Positions 1 through 9,479 of a DNA stretch of 15,735 nucleotides are shown here, in pieces. The DNA is from Actinidia chinensis (taxonomy: Eukaryota > Streptophyta > Magnoliopsida > Ericales > Actinidiaceae), in assembly GCA_009663005.1 (NCBI GenBank), contig VIGQ01001738.1:1-15735 (forward strand), in the 5' to 3' direction. Numbering within the stretch: the first letter of the stretch is position 1; each line of letters opens with the position of its first letter. Below the pieces are notes generated by a model. That model ran no database searches, was not told the DNA's origin, and saw only the letters and a program-made list of their open reading frames with translations. Both the position numbers and the translations under genes were made by a program.

Positions 1-250
1 GTTGGAAAAAAAGCAATTTTCTGAAAAAACGAGAAAAATTGTCCTGAAAAAAATCTGTTTCAAAAATAATTTTCTGTTAAAAAAAATGTTTTAAAAAACT
101 TTTTTCTGTTAAGAAAACTCTTTTCAAAAATAATTTTCTGTTAAAAAATCTGTTTTAAGAAAGAACAATTTTTCGGTTAAAAAAACTGTTTTCAAATACA
201 ATTTTTGCCAAAAGTCCCACAAAACTTATTTTCCCTTTTTTTTTTTGAAA
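1..250. repeat. Low-complexity A/T tandem-like repeat
   Basis: The stretch repeats a degenerate unit built around TTTTCTGTTAAAAAA and CAAAAATAATTTT, with variable A and T runs, roughly every 40-70 bases. No coding potential is seen. Such sequence is prone to length errors, so exact copy numbers should not be trusted. Confidence 0.6.
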
Positions 251-690
251 AAAAATAAACAAAAGACTACATAGAAAACCTCTTTCGCAAGCCAACATAA
301 AATGTTTCCTTCAGCCTTCATAATTAGTTTCTCGATAAACAGGGCCTTTGGGAACACATTTCCAACCTCTAATAGCAATCTATAATCAGTCCACTGAATT
401 GTTCCTAATAACTTCCATTAGTAAGGTGTGCACGACATTCAATTTAATACAAAGAAAACCCAAACTGTTTCCAATAAGTAATCTTTATGTAATAAAGCAA
501 AAGAAAACCCACCAAGGAAAGTCTAAATCACAGTTGATTACCATGCAAATGTGGAGGGGAGAAAAGACGAACAAAAATAAGTAAGGGCGGCAGGCAAAAT
601 GGAAGTCCAGTGAGAAATATACAGGAAAAGCAGAGAGAGCAGTGACATAGATAATAAGAGAGAAAGGTAAACTTTTCTTTTAAGATGTCC
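251..690. other. Unassigned stretch, possible 3' part of the WDR43 locus
   Basis: AT-rich sequence with no convincing exon. The last part of the Utp12 domain and the acidic tail expected for WDR43 proteins were looked for on the minus strand and not found here, so they probably lie left of position 1, or the gene is truncated. The short reading frames at 348-584 (+) and 538-747 (-) have no protein-like character beyond the exon 10 overlap. Confidence 0.5.
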
Positions 691-805
691 TTGTGTAAGG
701 AATCCAGTACACTGGGTCAACTGGTTCCTGAGATATGACATAATCACCGTGATTCACCAATATACAACAAATCCAGGGACGACCATTATTTTCCCACTGT
801 GTGAT
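691..805 (-). CDS. WDR43: WDR43 exon 10 (Utp12 domain, partial)
   Basis: After the acceptor TTTAACAG comes PWICCILVNHGDYVISQEP, a clear match to the Utp12-domain signature PWICSILVNHxxYIMSQEP. LDSLHK, expected next, occurs in another frame, so an indel lies near 725. The 3' boundary is uncertain because no good donor follows. Confidence 0.8.
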
Positions 806-3800
806 CTGTTAAAGAAAAAGAACAATTAAATGCCCTGTTTTTTTTGTGTGTGTGTGTGTGTGAAGTATTTAGTTAAAATAAAAAGCAAAGCTTCTTGATT
901 GCCAACCCTAAGGCGCAAGAAATTTTTATTTTTTTAGTTTAAATTTTGACCAGGAAGGATCTATTTTAAATTTATATTTCAGTTGGGATAATTTCTCATT
1001 TGGTTTGTTAGCTGCGAGTTACAAGTCATGTGAGCAAAACAATTTTCATGGACCAGGAGGAGGATGCACCTTGACGCCACCTGAGACCAAGATTCCAATA
1101 AACTTGTCGCATCACTATGGTACCATGGACAATAATAGCTGCCCTCATATGGAGAAAAAACATTTGTCATCAGAAAACGTGGGTATAGAAAACAGAGCAA
1201 AATATTAAAACAAAAGCCGACCAATTGAAATAAGATGCAACGGCAATACTAGGAAATTAATGTAATCCTACCAGGGCAGGAAACAAACATCTTTTGAGGC
1301 CATATTATTTAGCTTTCAATAATGAGCCCCTCAACTTCATAGAATCAATACCGCGTCGGATGTAAGATCATCTTTGTTGTCAAGTATGCTAAGGTCTCAG
1401 CGGTCCTCCATGCAAATAGGACGGTATCCAGCCGTTTCCATCTCATCTGTGCAAACCAAAATAAATTAGCAGCGTACTCATTGGTTCTCTTTCTCAAACT
1501 TCAAGTCTTTAACAAGAGATATAAACCAGTAAAGTTACTGGATTTGATGTGTCCATGACTCCATGCTTCATAGCATATGAAAGCTAAAGAACATCCACAG
1601 CAAGAGTAACAATTAAAAAGTAAATATTTCAACCATATCTGATGCATAAATTCCTCAAGGTACAACCCAATCATGAAAGATGTCATGGATCCTATGCTAA
1701 TGCTGTAATGCATATGAAAAATAACAATCTGCCCTACAACCATAGAAAAGAATATTTCTATCCACATGGAATCAGTTGATTAATCAACAACAGATATGAC
1801 AAACAAGAGGTCATCCACCAGAAATTCTCTCACCTTTCTCTTCCTTGGCCTGAGCTACCCTCTTGCTGTTGGCCACATCATCAGCCATTACCTCAGCAGT
1901 GACAATACTTGAATTTTGATGTTTTTTCTTTTGGTGATGAAAATCTAAAACCTTAGGAATTGGAAGTATGGCATCTTCTGCATTCGCACGGTCTAGCGCA
2001 CTAACTGTTTGCAATTGAAAAACTCATCAATGACCAATACAAATATCAGTATGCAATTGGGGAAAAAAACAAATAAGAAATGCGTAAAAAGGACTAAGAG
2101 GACACAATGAACAAGCATCGCATCGAAGCTAAAATTATTGTTGGAAAAGACTAATAAAAGCAGTCGCTTTCTTAGAAGTCAAGAACTGATCTGGAGGCAG
2201 AGTAAAGAGATTCAGACAACCGACCAACAGATCCGCAAATTGCAATAATAAATATTGGACAATTCTGACCATTTAAGCATATTTTTAAGATTTGTACAAA
2301 AAGGGAATGTCAAGTCAGAGTGCAATAAGAGATTATCTGCCAAAAAAAGGTTGAGAATGCATTAGACATCCATCACATGATACAAGCACTGTTATGAAAA
2401 TGTAAGGCCCATACATACAACAAAAGAGAAGGGGAGGGGGAAGCACAGGACATGTTCCTCAATGTGAGCTCTTGAATGCACCATACCACAAAGAAACATC
2501 TCTCTACTCAGGTTGAAAATGTAGCAAATCAGACAATTGAACAATTCAATTGCATCCTTCTATGTCAATTTTGGGGATCAGATTAACGTATCACCTCAAC
2601 ACATCTCAACCATTGGTTTGAGTTTTGGTTTGGTAAGTAACCTATCACCTCAACAAACATCTGAATTCTGGACCCAACTTGTGAAACTCAGGCCAAACAA
2701 CAAAGAAAACACTGCCATCCAAATGGATGCATCAAAATCAGGAAAGATTCAAAATTACAAAAAAACCAAAGTAGTACATGTAACCAGAAGATCAAAAGAA
2801 AGGAATTGGACATTCCAAGAACCCAAGTTTACAAAAGGTATAACATTTACAACACACAAGCAATCTCACAGAACCATGATTAACAAAATAAAACAAGGTT
2901 AACGTGAACGCTTTGGTCAATCATGACTTACCTTCGTTATGTGAAATTGACCCTTTTTTAGATTTGCGAGACTGACTGATGGGTAGAAGGATTCCATCCG
3001 TGGAACTGTTTAATTTTACATCTGAGCCAGAATGGACTATGACTTTCTCAAATGATGGCTTTATTACCAAACCATAGGCCAAAAATATGTGGGCAGAGGC
3101 AGGTTTGGCAGTTCCTTGTAGTTTCGCAGCAAATATAGTAGATATCTTCTGACTCTTAGAGAATTGGTCATCGAGAGAGAGGGAAATTTTTGTTGACTTG
3201 GCATTACGTAATTCCTCAATATTCTTTCCATACCAAAAATAACAAATTCCCATTTCCGAGATGGCCAAAACATAAAGACCTGAAGCATCTACATCCGCAG
3301 CATCAACACACCTGCTATCCAAAAAAACAGCAGGGTGGTCCATTGCAAGAACACAGCAAGCTGATTGCTTTTTGCCACCATCTATTTTCCAAATTGCAAC
3401 ATTACGTTCAGAAATAGCAGAAGAAAGAATGTATTTCCCATCATCGGTGAAGACCATACAGCGGACAGATCCCTGTTAATGAGTTGAAAAATGCTATGTA
3501 ACTAACAACATAGAGCAGAAGAAGAGGAAACCAAATGTGATATATTTCCGGTTGTTTCTTAATGGGATGACGAATGAGACGTGATATTTCATTTCAACTT
3601 AGAAAATAAACTGGAAGCAACTAAACACTCACAGGATGGCCTGAAAACTTCTGTATCTTTGTGTGATCTGAACAATTGAAAACCTTCAGCTGAGCAGCTG
3701 CAGTAGCTAATACCTTCCCATCTGACTTGAAGAAACACCCCACACATATAGGATTTTTAGCACAGAAAATAAGCCCCAGATATCAAAATTACGGAGTATA

Positions 3801-6011
3801 GACAGAAGTCATAACACCAGAGGGTTAGAAAATAAATAAATAAAGTACACAATGTTAAAAAGGGCATATGGCAGAGACTCGGACATTAATACAATCAGCG
3901 CTGCTCTTCAAAATAAATCCAGCACACAATTCATTTACTCCACAAATCAAACCAAAAATAGCAGCTGAATGTCTTGTATACTTTTCGGGAAAATAACAGG
4001 CAGATGTCTTAGCCAAATCATTACAGTAACAGCACAAGAGAGTGTGTGTAAACATATACACAAATGCCAGTTAATCAAAACTCCAAGTGGTTTACAAAAT
4101 TTAGTGTGTTGAGAACTATTTAGTATTTGCCCATCTTAGAATAAGTCTTATCAGTATGACCCATCCAACCTTTGAAGTCTTGCTCAAATAACTGAATATG
4201 TAGGAATTAGGATCCTTCATTAGTTCATTTTAAGAGTGGATTGAGAACTAGTAAAAGGGATACCAGATCAAATAATTAATAAAGCAATGCCAAGTCTAGA
4301 CTATAAAGCTTGGTCTTGTTCATATCAAAACATAACTTGCGATATGAATACTAATTTAACCTTGATAAAAGGCAGAATAAGTGCTTTTCTCTCTAAGAAA
4401 ACAAATCAATAATTGTACAGAAAGCAATGGTACCGTTACAAACCTGATGAAACAGACATAGAAGAGATTGCCTTTGCAGAAGCTCTGAACTTCCCCAATA
4501 AATTTCCTGTCATTGAATCTAATTTGCAAACTATCCCATCCGTACCCGCTGTGTAAATGCATGAATCATGTGTTGGCAATGAAATGGCGCTAACACCCCT
4601 GCATAATGAATCAAGGTAACATTGTGGTTAGGCTAGCTGCTTCTAGTCACATATCCATTTGACAAGTGGTACTTTATATTAATTACACTCCAAATGGAAA
4701 GAAAACTATGAATTCCCTCATAGCCTTAAACTGTTCCATGAAGTAATTTTCTAGAATTATCATCAAGTTTCAGCTCCTCCGATTTCTTTCAAGTTTCGGA
4801 TGCACGACTCATATCCAACCAGGTCATGTGCATTAAGATATCCTATCTTTATACCCAAACTTCAAATTTCAAACAAAAAGCAATAAGAAAAATCCATGTG
4901 TTTCATGGTGAAGATATGCAGCTATAATGCAGGAAGGCTCTCATACTTCATAAGGTACTAATAAACTAGAAGGCTCAAATTTTTAACCTAATATCTTGAT
5001 AATCCCTTTACTGATTCCATGAATTTACAACTTGAGAAAGCAGAGGCAATCAAAGTTTTGCATGAAAAAAACAAGTATGATTCTCACGTCAAAATGGAAG
5101 GAGACTGACATGTGAATCACAAGAACAAAAAAAATTCCCTAAAATAATCGTGTTAACAACGAAATTTATACCACTTACGGCAAGAAACTCACCCAGGATG
5201 GCAATCATTAACTTTCCACTTCAATTGACCAGCAGATATATCCAGTGCTAGTACGTCACCACTACCTGTTCCCAATACCAAAATGGAAACTCCCAAGCAT
5301 TCGTTTTTCTGAACCATCATCAAAAATTTCACTCACAACAACATTTAATATGCAAGTCATAAATAAATTTGTAACAGCGACGACATTAATATAACAGAAG
5401 TTTATGAAGAAAAGCAAACCTTTTGTGTCTAAGACAACACTTCATGCAAGAATAGTCAACAGAAAGGTGACCCTTTTCTGGTTAACCAATAAATTAGTTT
5501 CCAACCAGTCCGAAACATATCCCCCACGCAAACTCAGTCTGATTTGGCTTTCACGTGTCCATATCTGAGAAAGCCAAAAAGAAGTCATTTCATTTTACTG
5601 TGCTTAACCCTCATCAAAAGAACCTTGCAAACCCCGTCACATTCCTTATCACTTGACTCAATAGATTCACATATATACCATTCTACATTCATAAGTATTG
5701 ATACAGATTACACTTCAGATATAATCACTCAACTATAGGTTTGATACAAAACAATTTTTAGGCACTTCTTCTACTCTGCAACCCAAAGAAAACCTACATC
5801 GGGCAAAATCAAACGGAATTATTGCGATAAATGCCAACTGTTACAACACCAACATAGATTTTAGAGAGAGAGAGAGAGTAAATAAAACATTTTGTAAGGT
5901 ACCTCAGTACCTTAATTTTCGACGAACCGTCTCCAGAACTGATATCGAAGAAGTCCCAAAGATGGACTAAACGCGCGAGGTCAAGAAGTCTCTTATATTT
6001 GGTAGCCCCAT
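691..6011 (-). CDS. WDR43: WDR43/UTP5 homologue, WD40 and Utp12-domain protein (10 exons, 3' end missing, reading frame broken at both ends)
   Basis: Homologue of yeast Utp5, human WDR43 and Arabidopsis AT5G11240. The family belongs to the t-UTP/UtpA part of the small-subunit processome and acts in the nucleolus in pre-rRNA transcription and processing. Exons on the minus strand are 6011-5911, 5564-5420, 5308-5193, 4598-4444, 3721-3633, 3472-2932, 2004-1834, 1446-1289, 1143-1023 and about 805-691. Exons 1-6 encode WD40 repeats (for example IQKFSGHP, then MVFTDDGKYILSS); exons 8-10 encode the start and middle of the Utp12 domain. The visible CDS is about 1.7 kb (about 570 codons); I recall the family as somewhat over 600 residues. 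Exons 3-7 splice together in one open frame. Exons 1, 2, 8, 9 and probably 10 need one-base corrections, mostly in homopolymers, to stay in frame. Either the assembly has residual indel errors or this copy is a recent pseudogene. The family call is strong; the functional state is open. Confidence 0.9.
846..862. repeat. (GT)n microsatellite
   Basis: About eight GT units preceded by a T tract, inside WDR43 intron 9. Confidence 0.95.
1023..1143 (-). CDS. WDR43: WDR43 exon 9 (start of the Utp12 domain, frameshifted)
   Basis: Read across frames, the exon follows the family order MxAAILSMxPSDA..LLE.LVS.WRQGASSS. Individual pieces are seen directly (DATSLLES in one frame, WRQGASSS in another), so several one-base indels are present. 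Both exon ends are inferred from AG/GT dinucleotides only. Confidence 0.6.
1289..1446 (-). CDS. WDR43: WDR43 exon 8 (frameshifted; in-frame stop)
   Basis: The acceptor TTTGCACAG completes an Asp codon and continues in frame to ICMEDR, then meets TGA. The family MEDRLRSLGILDNKDDLTSDAVL resumes as ILDNKDDLTSDAVL after missing single bases near 1393-1380, which look like TT and AA runs shortened by one. A PQKM-like end is read in another frame. The proposed donor AAGAT|GTTTGT is weak; an alternative is CCTG|GTAGGA, ending at 1272. Confidence 0.75.
1834..2004 (-). CDS. WDR43: WDR43 exon 7 (linker between WD40 and Utp12 regions, intact)
   Basis: The acceptor GCAAACAG is followed by VSALDRANAEDAILPIP, matching the family motif LDRAHAEDALLPIP. 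A charged, Lys-rich linker follows. The donor is AAAG|GTGAGA. The phase fits exon 6 and exon 8. Confidence 0.93.
2005..2931. other. WDR43 intron 6, no gene seen
   Basis: A 927-bp intron. It contains a short imperfect direct repeat around TATCACCTCAACA at about 2589 and 2642 and a plus-strand open stretch at 2537-2902, judged to be chance because it is Lys/Asn/Thr-rich, antisense and unlike any family I know. Confidence 0.6.
2932..3472 (-). CDS. WDR43: WDR43 exon 6 (long WD40 exon, intact)
   Basis: The 541-bp exon starts after TTAACAG with GSVRCMVFTDDGKY and stays open for 180 codons. It holds WD40 blade motifs (NVAIWKIDGGKKQ) and the well-conserved LYVLAISEMGICYFWYG. A polar Lys/Ser-rich stretch follows near its end (QSRKSKKGS). 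The donor GAAG|GTAAGT is a strong consensus site. Confidence 0.95.
3633..3721 (-). CDS. WDR43: WDR43 exon 5 (WD40, intact)
   Basis: The acceptor AAGTCAG completes the Asp codon from exon 4 and gives DGKVLATAAAQLKVFNC and KIQKFSGHP. The donor is CCT|GTGAGT, leaving phase 0 for exon 6. Confidence 0.92.
4444..4598 (-). CDS. WDR43: WDR43 exon 4 (WD40, intact)
   Basis: The acceptor ATGCAG is followed by GGVSAISLP, then CIYTAGTDGIVCKLD and GKFRASAKAISSMSVSS. The phase matches exons 3 and 5 exactly. The donor is the unusual but consistent TCAG|GTTTGT. Confidence 0.92.
5193..5308 (-). CDS. WDR43: WDR43 exon 3 (WD40, intact)
   Basis: The acceptor GGTTCAG opens an exon read in one frame containing SILVLGTGSGDVLALD and KWKVNDCHPG, a WD40 blade well conserved in the family. 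The donor CCTGG|GTGAGT splits the glycine codon, which is completed by the first base of exon 4. Confidence 0.9.
5420..5564 (-). CDS. WDR43: WDR43 exon 2 (several one-base deletions)
   Basis: The acceptor CTTTCTCAG precedes ATATGG, so exon 1 KIK joins IW as expected for ...KIWDT. GHLSVDYSCMK, an almost unchanged family motif, follows near 5465-5435. Between them the frame shifts repeatedly: the family needs GGACAC, AAAGGCC, AGAACTG and AACCCAG where the window has GACAC, AAAGCC, AGACTG and AACCAG. The donor is AAAAG|GTTTGC. Confidence 0.8.
5863..5878. repeat. (GA)n microsatellite
   Basis: About eight GA units in WDR43 intron 1, reading as a CT tract on the transcribed strand. Confidence 0.9.
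5911..6011 (-). CDS. WDR43: WDR43 exon 1 (start codon; frameshifted)
   Basis: The ATG at 6011-6009 gives MGLPNIRDFLTS, matching the family start (xxxxIRDLLTAFSPSLD). The following pieces SPSL and then ISSGDG..KIK occur in the two other frames, so at least two indels lie between about 5990 and 5950; one looks like an extra G in TTGGGAC. The donor is AAG|GTACTG at 5910-5905; a second GT eight bases on makes the junction an imperfect palindrome (AAGGTAC-CTCA-GTACCTT). Confidence 0.8.
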
Positions 6012-6470
6012 TAAATACTGAAACTCAAGATTCGAAAATTAATATATATTATATATATACTATCATATATACGCATGTAACTGCAATTACTAGTTCACGT
6101 TTGAATGTGGTGTGAGTTTTTGCGCGCATATGTGAATGTAGGAAAAGACTTCGATGTAAAAAGAAGAGAGAATTGCTATGGGTTAACCCGGAGAAACGGA
6201 CGAGGGTCGACAGCGGCGCGGAGGTGCCAGTTGCATAGAGCGAGAGAGAGATCCTTAATTTGATCTCTATTCGCTGCTGCCGTCGTCGTGAACAAGGTTC
6301 TGGATTTAGGAGTGCGCCTTCCGAGTTTTTCGTAGGCCTTATTTTTTGTAGTTTAACGGAAATGGTGGCCGATTGGCATTTTAAACAGCCCGCTTCTGTT
6401 CTCAATACTCCTCCTCCGAAACAGTATAACTTTGGAAAATTCAAACACAACCCCATGGTTTGACTATGTG
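6012..6470 (-). promoter_or_regulatory. Putative WDR43 promoter and 5'UTR
   Basis: Upstream of the WDR43 ATG. A TA-rich TATA-like tract lies at 6041-6060, only about 30-50 bases from the ATG. Farther up is a more GC-rich segment (about 6120-6460) with a CT tract at 6239-6250, typical of plant 5'UTRs. Two overlapping open stretches (6049-6456 minus, 6260-6463 plus) resemble no known protein and are not called as genes. Where transcription starts cannot be decided. Confidence 0.4.
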
Positions 6471-6483
6471 AGAAATTAGCGTT

Positions 6484-6905
6484 TTAATTGAAACAAATTG
6501 ACATTATAGTTTAATCCGATTGACATTTCAATATTTGTTAGTTTGGTCCAACCGGCTAACGGACCCAATTGGTTTCTTATCCAAAACGCTAACACAAACT
6601 TCGTGTAAGGTTGCCCCCTTTTAATTCCTAATTGACTATTAATCATACAATTAAAGAGTTTAGGTATTGTATTTGTATTAAAAGATCAATTTTTGTATTG
6701 CAATGTTTATAGGTCCTTTTTTAAATAAGAATTATTCAGATTATGACTTTAAAAAGAAAAAAAACCTCTATACGGAGTGGTTTCAATGTATTTTTTGCAA
6801 TAATCAGTTAGTTCCATTACAACCTTAGGTGGACAAAAGTAAAAGATGGTTTAAATTATTAACAGATTAAAATTACATAATTTAATTTGTTTCAATTGAA
6901 ACTAT
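6484..6905. mobile_element. Candidate non-autonomous TIR element (MITE-like, about 420 bp)
   Basis: The left end at 6484-6518 (AATTGAAACAAATTGAC...) is an imperfect inverted match to 6865-6903 (...TTTAATTTGTTTCAATTG). The interior is AT-rich and non-coding. No clear target-site duplication was found, so the boundaries are approximate. Confidence 0.4.
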
Positions 6906-7558
6906 AATTTTTAATTTATTTTCATGGTCAACCCCCTGGTATTTAATTGACTTTAGTCCACCTTAAAAAATCCCAATAAAGCCCTTGCCAATTTCAAATA
7001 ACATTAACCTAATCTTTGGTTAGCTCTACTGCGAAAACCCTTCGTCATCCATCCGCATTCTTTCCCATGACCTTGGCCACCGCAAAACCCCACTCTGAGT
7101 GAGAGAGAGAGAGAGTTGGAAGGTGGTGGGGGATGGACCCTGCCACCTGTGGCACGGTGCACAACTGTTGCAGAAGAGGCGGGAGTGGTGCAGATTGTGG
7201 CCTTGATGATTTTTTGGGATTAGGGTTTAGAACAGAGAAGTTAGGGATATTTTTGTAACTTTATTTAAGTTGTAAAATTGGGATTAAAAAGTATAATTTG
7301 GTGTGGATACTGAAAAAAAAGAGTGCAAATAGCATCTCCCTTAAATCCATAATATTTCTCTCCAGGTTCTCTGTACACTCACTTAAGAATAATTAAATTT
7401 ATGTGTCTTTCACACCCACGTTAATTTCAAAGTATCCCTTATTCGTTTTGTTAATTTATCTTTTTCTGATTTTGACAAAAAAAATCTATTTATTTATTTA
7501 CATTTTTTCTGAATTTGTCTTTCTCTGAAAATGTAACTATAAACTTTTATTTCTTGGG
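6906..7558. other. Intergenic, no gene seen
   Basis: AT-rich flanks surround a more GC-rich core at about 7020-7240 with a (GA)n tract at 7099-7115 and a telo-box-like TTAGGGTTT at about 7218. No open frame or family match is visible. It may be decayed element sequence. Confidence 0.4.
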
Positions 7559-8555
7559 AAAATTACAGTGACCTCCCCTGAAGTTTGACTCTAATACAGA
7601 TGCCCTCTCATATTTCATGAATTACACTTACCTCCCAGGAGTTTTTGTAGTCAGATTACACTTTCCCCTCTGTTAGTCGAATGTTAAGTCAACTAACAGC
7701 TTTTGATGATGTCATCGTTCAATCATGCAAGTCTATACAGACTATACAATAACAAACAATTTAGTTCCAATTTTTAAGTTTTGAAATTGGAGGTAGAGAG
7801 TTTTGCATTTTGGAAATTTTTAGGGTTGAATGAGAGAGAGAATAAAAGAAGAAGAAGGATGATCTGGTAATTTGGGTTGGCAGTGATAAAGTTTTGCAAT
7901 TTGGAGATTTTTTTTTTTTTGGGGGGGGGGGGGTGGGGATGGGAGAACTCAACTCATGACGGCGATGATGACTAACATGGACATGCTCGGCGATTGCGAG
8001 TGACAACGATCGGCAATGGCAAGTGGTGATGGCAAGCGGTGTTGAATGGCGACCTGGGTGTTGTCGATCTGTGTATCTCCCTCTTCTTCAGTGACTGGCA
8101 GGCGTTCTGCGTCTCTCTTCAACCTGCGTCTCTCTCTCTCTACTCTGGCTAGGATAGGGTTTGTAATTACTATGGCATTTGAGGTTTTGGGATTGGAGAT
8201 TTGTGGTTTTGGGGAATTGTTTTTGATTTGGAGATTTGGAGAAGCCACACCATGGCCAAAGTGATGGTTACTTGATGGACAATCGTTGGTGGTTTTTTCG
8301 TTGGCCTTGGTATACTATATGCATGTACATATCTCTCGCGCTATAGAGAGAGGGGGGAGGTGATTGTTTCATGAAAAGGAGATGAATAGGGTAAGTAGGC
8401 AAGTTCTCAACCTATTCGAGGTAATTTAGTAAAAACAAATTTTTGTTACTTCGGTTTCAACAAACACACTTGAGAGATAAGTGTAATTTCTAAAATGTGA
8501 GAAGGTATCTGTATTAAAGGCAAGGCAAATCTCAGGGGAGATTACTGTAATTTTT
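7559..8555. mobile_element. Candidate non-autonomous DNA transposon with about 80-bp TIRs and GC-rich core
   Basis: 7559-7642 (AATTACAGTGACCTCCCCTG ... GAATTACACTTACCTC) matches the reverse complement of 8471-8555 (ATTACAGTAATCTCCCCTG ... GAAATTACACTTATCTC), clearly related but not identical. The right end occurs a second time at 8701-8787 through a tandem duplication. The roughly 500-bp core (7750-8290) is more GC-rich, with a T13/G13 homopolymer junction at 7908-7933 and overlapping open stretches on both strands that match no protein I recognise. A captured gene fragment is possible but unproven. No target-site duplication was identified. Confidence 0.6.
7908..7933. repeat. Poly-T / poly-G homopolymer junction
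   Basis: Thirteen T followed directly by thirteen G. Exact lengths are unreliable in any sequencing technology. Confidence 0.9.
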
Positions 8556-8828
8556 GTAACCATTTAAATTTTATATCTTATAAAGACTTCTAAGGGTTCA
8601 TGAAAGGAGATGAATAGGTAATGTAGGAGTTCTCAACCTATTCGAGGGTATTTAGGTAAAAACAAAATTTTTGTTACATCGGTTATCCAACAAACACTGA
8701 CTTGAGAGATAAGTGTAATTTCTAAAATGTAAGAAGGTATATGTATTAAAGGCAAGGCAAATCTCAGGGGAGATTACTGTAATTTTTGTAACCATTTAAA
8801 ATTTATATCTTATAAAGACTTCTAAGGG
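8368..8828. repeat. Tandem duplication, about 229-bp period, two copies
   Basis: Copy 1 is 8368-8596 and copy 2 is 8597-8828. Both begin TTCATGAAA and end AAAGACTTCTAAGGG. The last 120 or so bases are almost identical, whereas the first 100 differ by many one-base insertions or deletions (AAAAGG/AAAGG, GAGGTAA/GAGGGTA, CAAATTTTT/CAAAATTTTT). Each copy contains one right-end TIR of the element that begins at 7559. Confidence 0.95.
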
Positions 8829-9243
8829 TTAGTTGCAAAAATGGTCCTTATAGTTTACCCTGACCTTCATTTTGGTCCTTGTATTTACAAATCCTTCTAT
8901 TTTAAACATAAAAAGTCCAATTGGTAAATGGCTTTTCTGTTTTTGGATAGATTTTTATATTTTTCCGACATTTACCATAATTTGAGGGACAAGATTGACC
9001 TTTCCTCTATTCCCACCCAAATTCTCACCGTAAATCGCCTAAACTTTATTGTAATTTGCACAATTCCACTATAAATTGCATGTTGAGCATGTTTTGCAAA
9101 TCCATCCAAAACCTAACTCCCATTACTAAATGAACTGATTAGGAAAAAAAATCAGAACACGGTTACAATCACAGGATTTAAAAATGCAAGGGCCAATATT
9201 AAAATTGAGGCAAACTATAAAGAAATTTTCGCAATTTACCCTT
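8824..9243. mobile_element. MITE-like element, about 420 bp, TIRs about 75 bp
   Basis: The left end AAGGGTTAGTTGCAAAAATG...TTATAGTTT is inverted at the right end as AAATTGCGAAAA...TTATAGTTT read on the minus strand; the homology continues through TTTTGGTCCTTG / TATTGGCCCTTG and AAATCCT. The interior is non-coding. The left boundary coincides with the end of the second tandem copy. Flanking TTCT on both sides is a possible short target duplication, not convincing on its own. Confidence 0.7.
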
Positions 9244-9387
9244 TCTTAGGTTTATAGTGGGATTGTTTAGTTCTTTTTGTGGCTAATGAATTTTCTTTGG
9301 CTTTTCTCAAAAGCAGCACCAAAACTAGGCACAATCGCCAGCCTCCATGGCTCCATTCATATCTAGCTTTGCATTTGCGTGCGTACG

Positions 9388-9390
<3 letters not shown>

Positions 9391-9424
<34 letters not shown>
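9391..9424. repeat. (GA)17 microsatellite
   Basis: Seventeen perfect GA units just beyond the 3' side of the GH28 gene. Open frames crossing it on both strands are artefacts of the dinucleotide repeat. Confidence 0.97.
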
Positions 9425-9428
<4 letters not shown>

Positions 9429-9479
9429 ATCTTAATTCCAATCATAGGATGTCCCCATTCCCACCTTAACAATATCACC

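Noticed and set aside
2537..2902. 121-residue plus-strand open frame
   Set aside because: Antisense within a WDR43 intron, Lys/Asn/Thr-rich, contains a short internal repeat and has no recognisable domain.
5420..5477. A separate 58-bp exon beginning at the AACCAG acceptor in WDR43
   Set aside because: Upstream sequence back to 5564 also matches the family (IW, QIR, VSDW, ETNL), so this AG lies inside one longer exon.
6260..6463. A divergent plus-strand gene starting near 6260 or 6361
   Set aside because: Only a short open frame with no conserved motif and no downstream exons; more easily explained as WDR43 upstream sequence.
7949..8264. Overlapping open frames of 99 (minus) and 72 (plus) residues
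   Set aside because: Both lie in the GC-rich core of a transposon candidate, overlap each other and match no family; no transposase motif is visible.
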